From NCBI GenBank assembly GCA_021234155.1, contig JAJEKV010000297.1:1-64000 (forward strand): a DNA stretch of 64,000 nucleotides, written 5' to 3'. The notes beneath the pieces are model-generated. The model had not been told where the DNA came from. It searched no databases and saw only the letters and a program-made list of their open reading frames with translations. Each line of letters begins with the position of its first letter. The first letter of the stretch is position 1. Origin of the DNA: Isoetes taiwanensis. Taxonomy: Eukaryota > Streptophyta > Lycopodiopsida > Isoetales > Isoetaceae. A program made the position numbers and the translations under genes. Below are positions 62,764 to 64,000 of the stretch, in pieces.

Positions 62764-62771
62764 GTATAATT
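62764..62771. repeat. hAT target-site duplication, right
   Basis: GTATAATT, identical to 49302-49309. Confidence 0.9.
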
Positions 62772-63271
62772 TAAGTTCCTATATAATTTGGAAATTTTGG
62801 AGAGTGGCCTTGAGGATATTTCTTTGTGACAAGAAGGAAGCAAATTATGCACACAAGAAGAAAGCATTGGAACAATAAATGATTCACTCTCCTTTCAATC
62901 ATAACAATGGATACATTTGGAAAAACAGGGATGAAAAGCATGCAGAATAGAGGTTGCTTTGGCGTGCCAAATATGACAGTTGGATCAGGGTTGCAATGTA
63001 GAACCATTGACTGAAAACACGATCTTGCTTGACTTATTTTGGAGACATTGTGATTTCCAAGAGCCATTGTAAAACTGGGTAGCATTTGAAAATACTTTCT
63101 TCGATATGCTCTGTTGTATAGGATGTTCTCCATTTGATTATAATGCATGGTGGAGGATTTTTTGGAAGTCAGTGAGCAACATGCCATTATTTGTATAATG
63201 AATTTACAACGTTGGTCATTGTCTCTTCCACTTTTGTCAATATGTTGTTGCCCTGCTCTTATGGTTTCCAC
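62771..63271 (-). CDS. Unrecognised ORF, 166 residues
   Basis: Begins METIRAGQQHIDKSGRDNDQ and ends CFLLVTKKYPQGHSPKF. It contains a few cysteines and a hydrophobic stretch near the C-terminus (LLVCIICFLL). It ends exactly at the hAT target site, so in the pre-insertion state its 3' context was different. No domain recognised; it may be chance. Confidence 0.2.
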   Translation of the reverse strand: METIRAGQQHIDKSGRDNDQRCKFIIQIMACCSLTSKKSSTMHYNQMENILYNRAYRRKYFQMLPSFTMALGNHNVSKISQARSCFQSMVLHCNPDPTVIFGTPKQPLFCMLFIPVFPNVSIVMIERRVNHLLFQCFLLVCIICFLLVTKKYPQGHSPKFPNYIGT

Positions 63272-64000
63272 GTGACCAAATTGATATCAAAATAGTGTCT
63301 TCAATATCCCAACAAGTACCAGAGGAAATAACACAGGCTCGGTACATCCAAATGTGAAAATCTTAGAAATGCCCACTCAGCCATGTCCCCTAATGTCCAA
63401 AACATATTCTTATCTTAGAGGACATAACATATTTTAATCTTAGAAAACGTAGCCATACCTCCTCCCTAATGTCCAAAAGATATTGTAAATTGTATTCACA
63501 TCTTTGTATTCTAATCCTATCATTCAGTATATATAAGGTTGTTTTATTTTACATTTATCAAAAATTAGAAAGGTAATATTTCTGGGCTGAGGATAGGGCT
63601 TGACAAGCACGCTTTTTTAGGTTTATTTGAATTTTTAAAAAAGAAAAAAAAATATGTGACGGACACGTGACAAATCCAGAAGCTGCTGCGGATTTGGATC
63701 TTCCCCCTTCCTTCTTCCTCTGCAAGCAATCCCTTGCCCTTGGTTGCCAAGCTCTGCTCTGTGGCCAAGCTCAAGCAGAGGAGATGGGCCTATACTACTC
63801 TCTTTATGGCTTAAACGAGTACTGCCAGACTCATCGGAACTCCATATCGAAGCTTCAACAATGCAGGTTTGGAGCTCCTTCTGTTCATATTCGACCTCTT
63901 CAACAATATGTTTCTCATCTCATTCTTGGCCTCAATCTAATATGAGTACCAATTCTCGGCAGTTCAAGGTCGAATTCAAGCATAAGTTACCTTGCTATTA
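63272..64000. other. Right edge, no gene recognised
   Basis: A TATA-like sequence (tatataagg) lies at 63531-63539, followed at 63667-63945 by a 92-residue plus-strand frame (MTNPEAAADLDLPPSFFLCK...). That spacing would suit a promoter and first exon, but no domain is recognised and the window ends. Confidence 0.3.

Overview
This window is repeat-dense plant nuclear DNA made of nested transposable elements, with one decayed host gene. Evidence for a plant: a plant-type L1 LINE, a chromodomain-bearing Ty3/gypsy element primed by initiator tRNA-Met, MULE and hAT transposons, and a decayed JmjC/C5HC2 histone demethylase of the plant JMJ13/JMJ706 type. I lean towards a fern or lycophyte because the second LINE, with an L1-ORF1p-like first ORF and an AAAT-repeat tail, is unlike the usual flowering-plant L1. 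That placement is weak.

Layout. 1-19628: an L1 LINE (363-19612) with a perfect 16-bp target-site duplication (TSD). It is split inside ORF1 by a 12.2-kb minus-strand chromovirus (2832-15073) with two 1.65-kb LTRs, PBS, PPT and a 5-bp TSD. Between the chromovirus leader and its gag-like region lies histone H3-like coding sequence: a canonical H3 tail start (MAQTKQTARK, from 12849) and an ORF ending in an H3 histone fold (12387-11785). I know of no described LTR element that carries this, and it is the main discovery candidate. 20.7-24.7 kb: a second, unrelated LINE. 25.05-26.2 kb: the demethylase pseudogene. 26-38 kb: AT-rich, intron-like or intergenic DNA with a possible CACTA end, a 390-bp tandem duplication and unrecognised short ORFs. 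38-43 kb: L1 pieces on both strands, a 178-bp retroposon with 12-bp TSDs, a 3.3-kb insertion with a 10-bp TSD, a 764-bp MULE with a 9-bp TSD nested inside that, and an ORF1-only L1 copy. 43-49 kb: short tandem repeats, an inverted-repeat element, a 70-bp palindrome and an L1 fragment.

49310-62763 is a 13.45-kb hAT transposon, bounded by CAGGGATAGGTTC terminal inverted repeats and a perfect 8-bp TSD (GTATAATT), with no transposase that I can recognise. Its cargo is almost entirely repeats: a 163-bp tandem array, a two-armed inverted array of about 0.8-kb modules (52.3-55.7 kb), and a 2-kb palindrome of about 100 copies of a 19-bp minisatellite whose orientation flips at about 56695. Transcripts of these arms would form long hairpins.

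How the parts relate: the insertion order can be read from the TSDs (L1 then chromovirus; outer 3.3-kb element then MULE). The chromovirus pairs a histone-mark-reading chromodomain with an H3-like protein that keeps the K4 and K9 positions, which suggests chromatin targeting or mimicry; this is inference. LTR and module copies differ mainly at CG/CAG/CTG-rich spots, so methylation-linked decay or long-read base-calling error may inflate apparent divergence.
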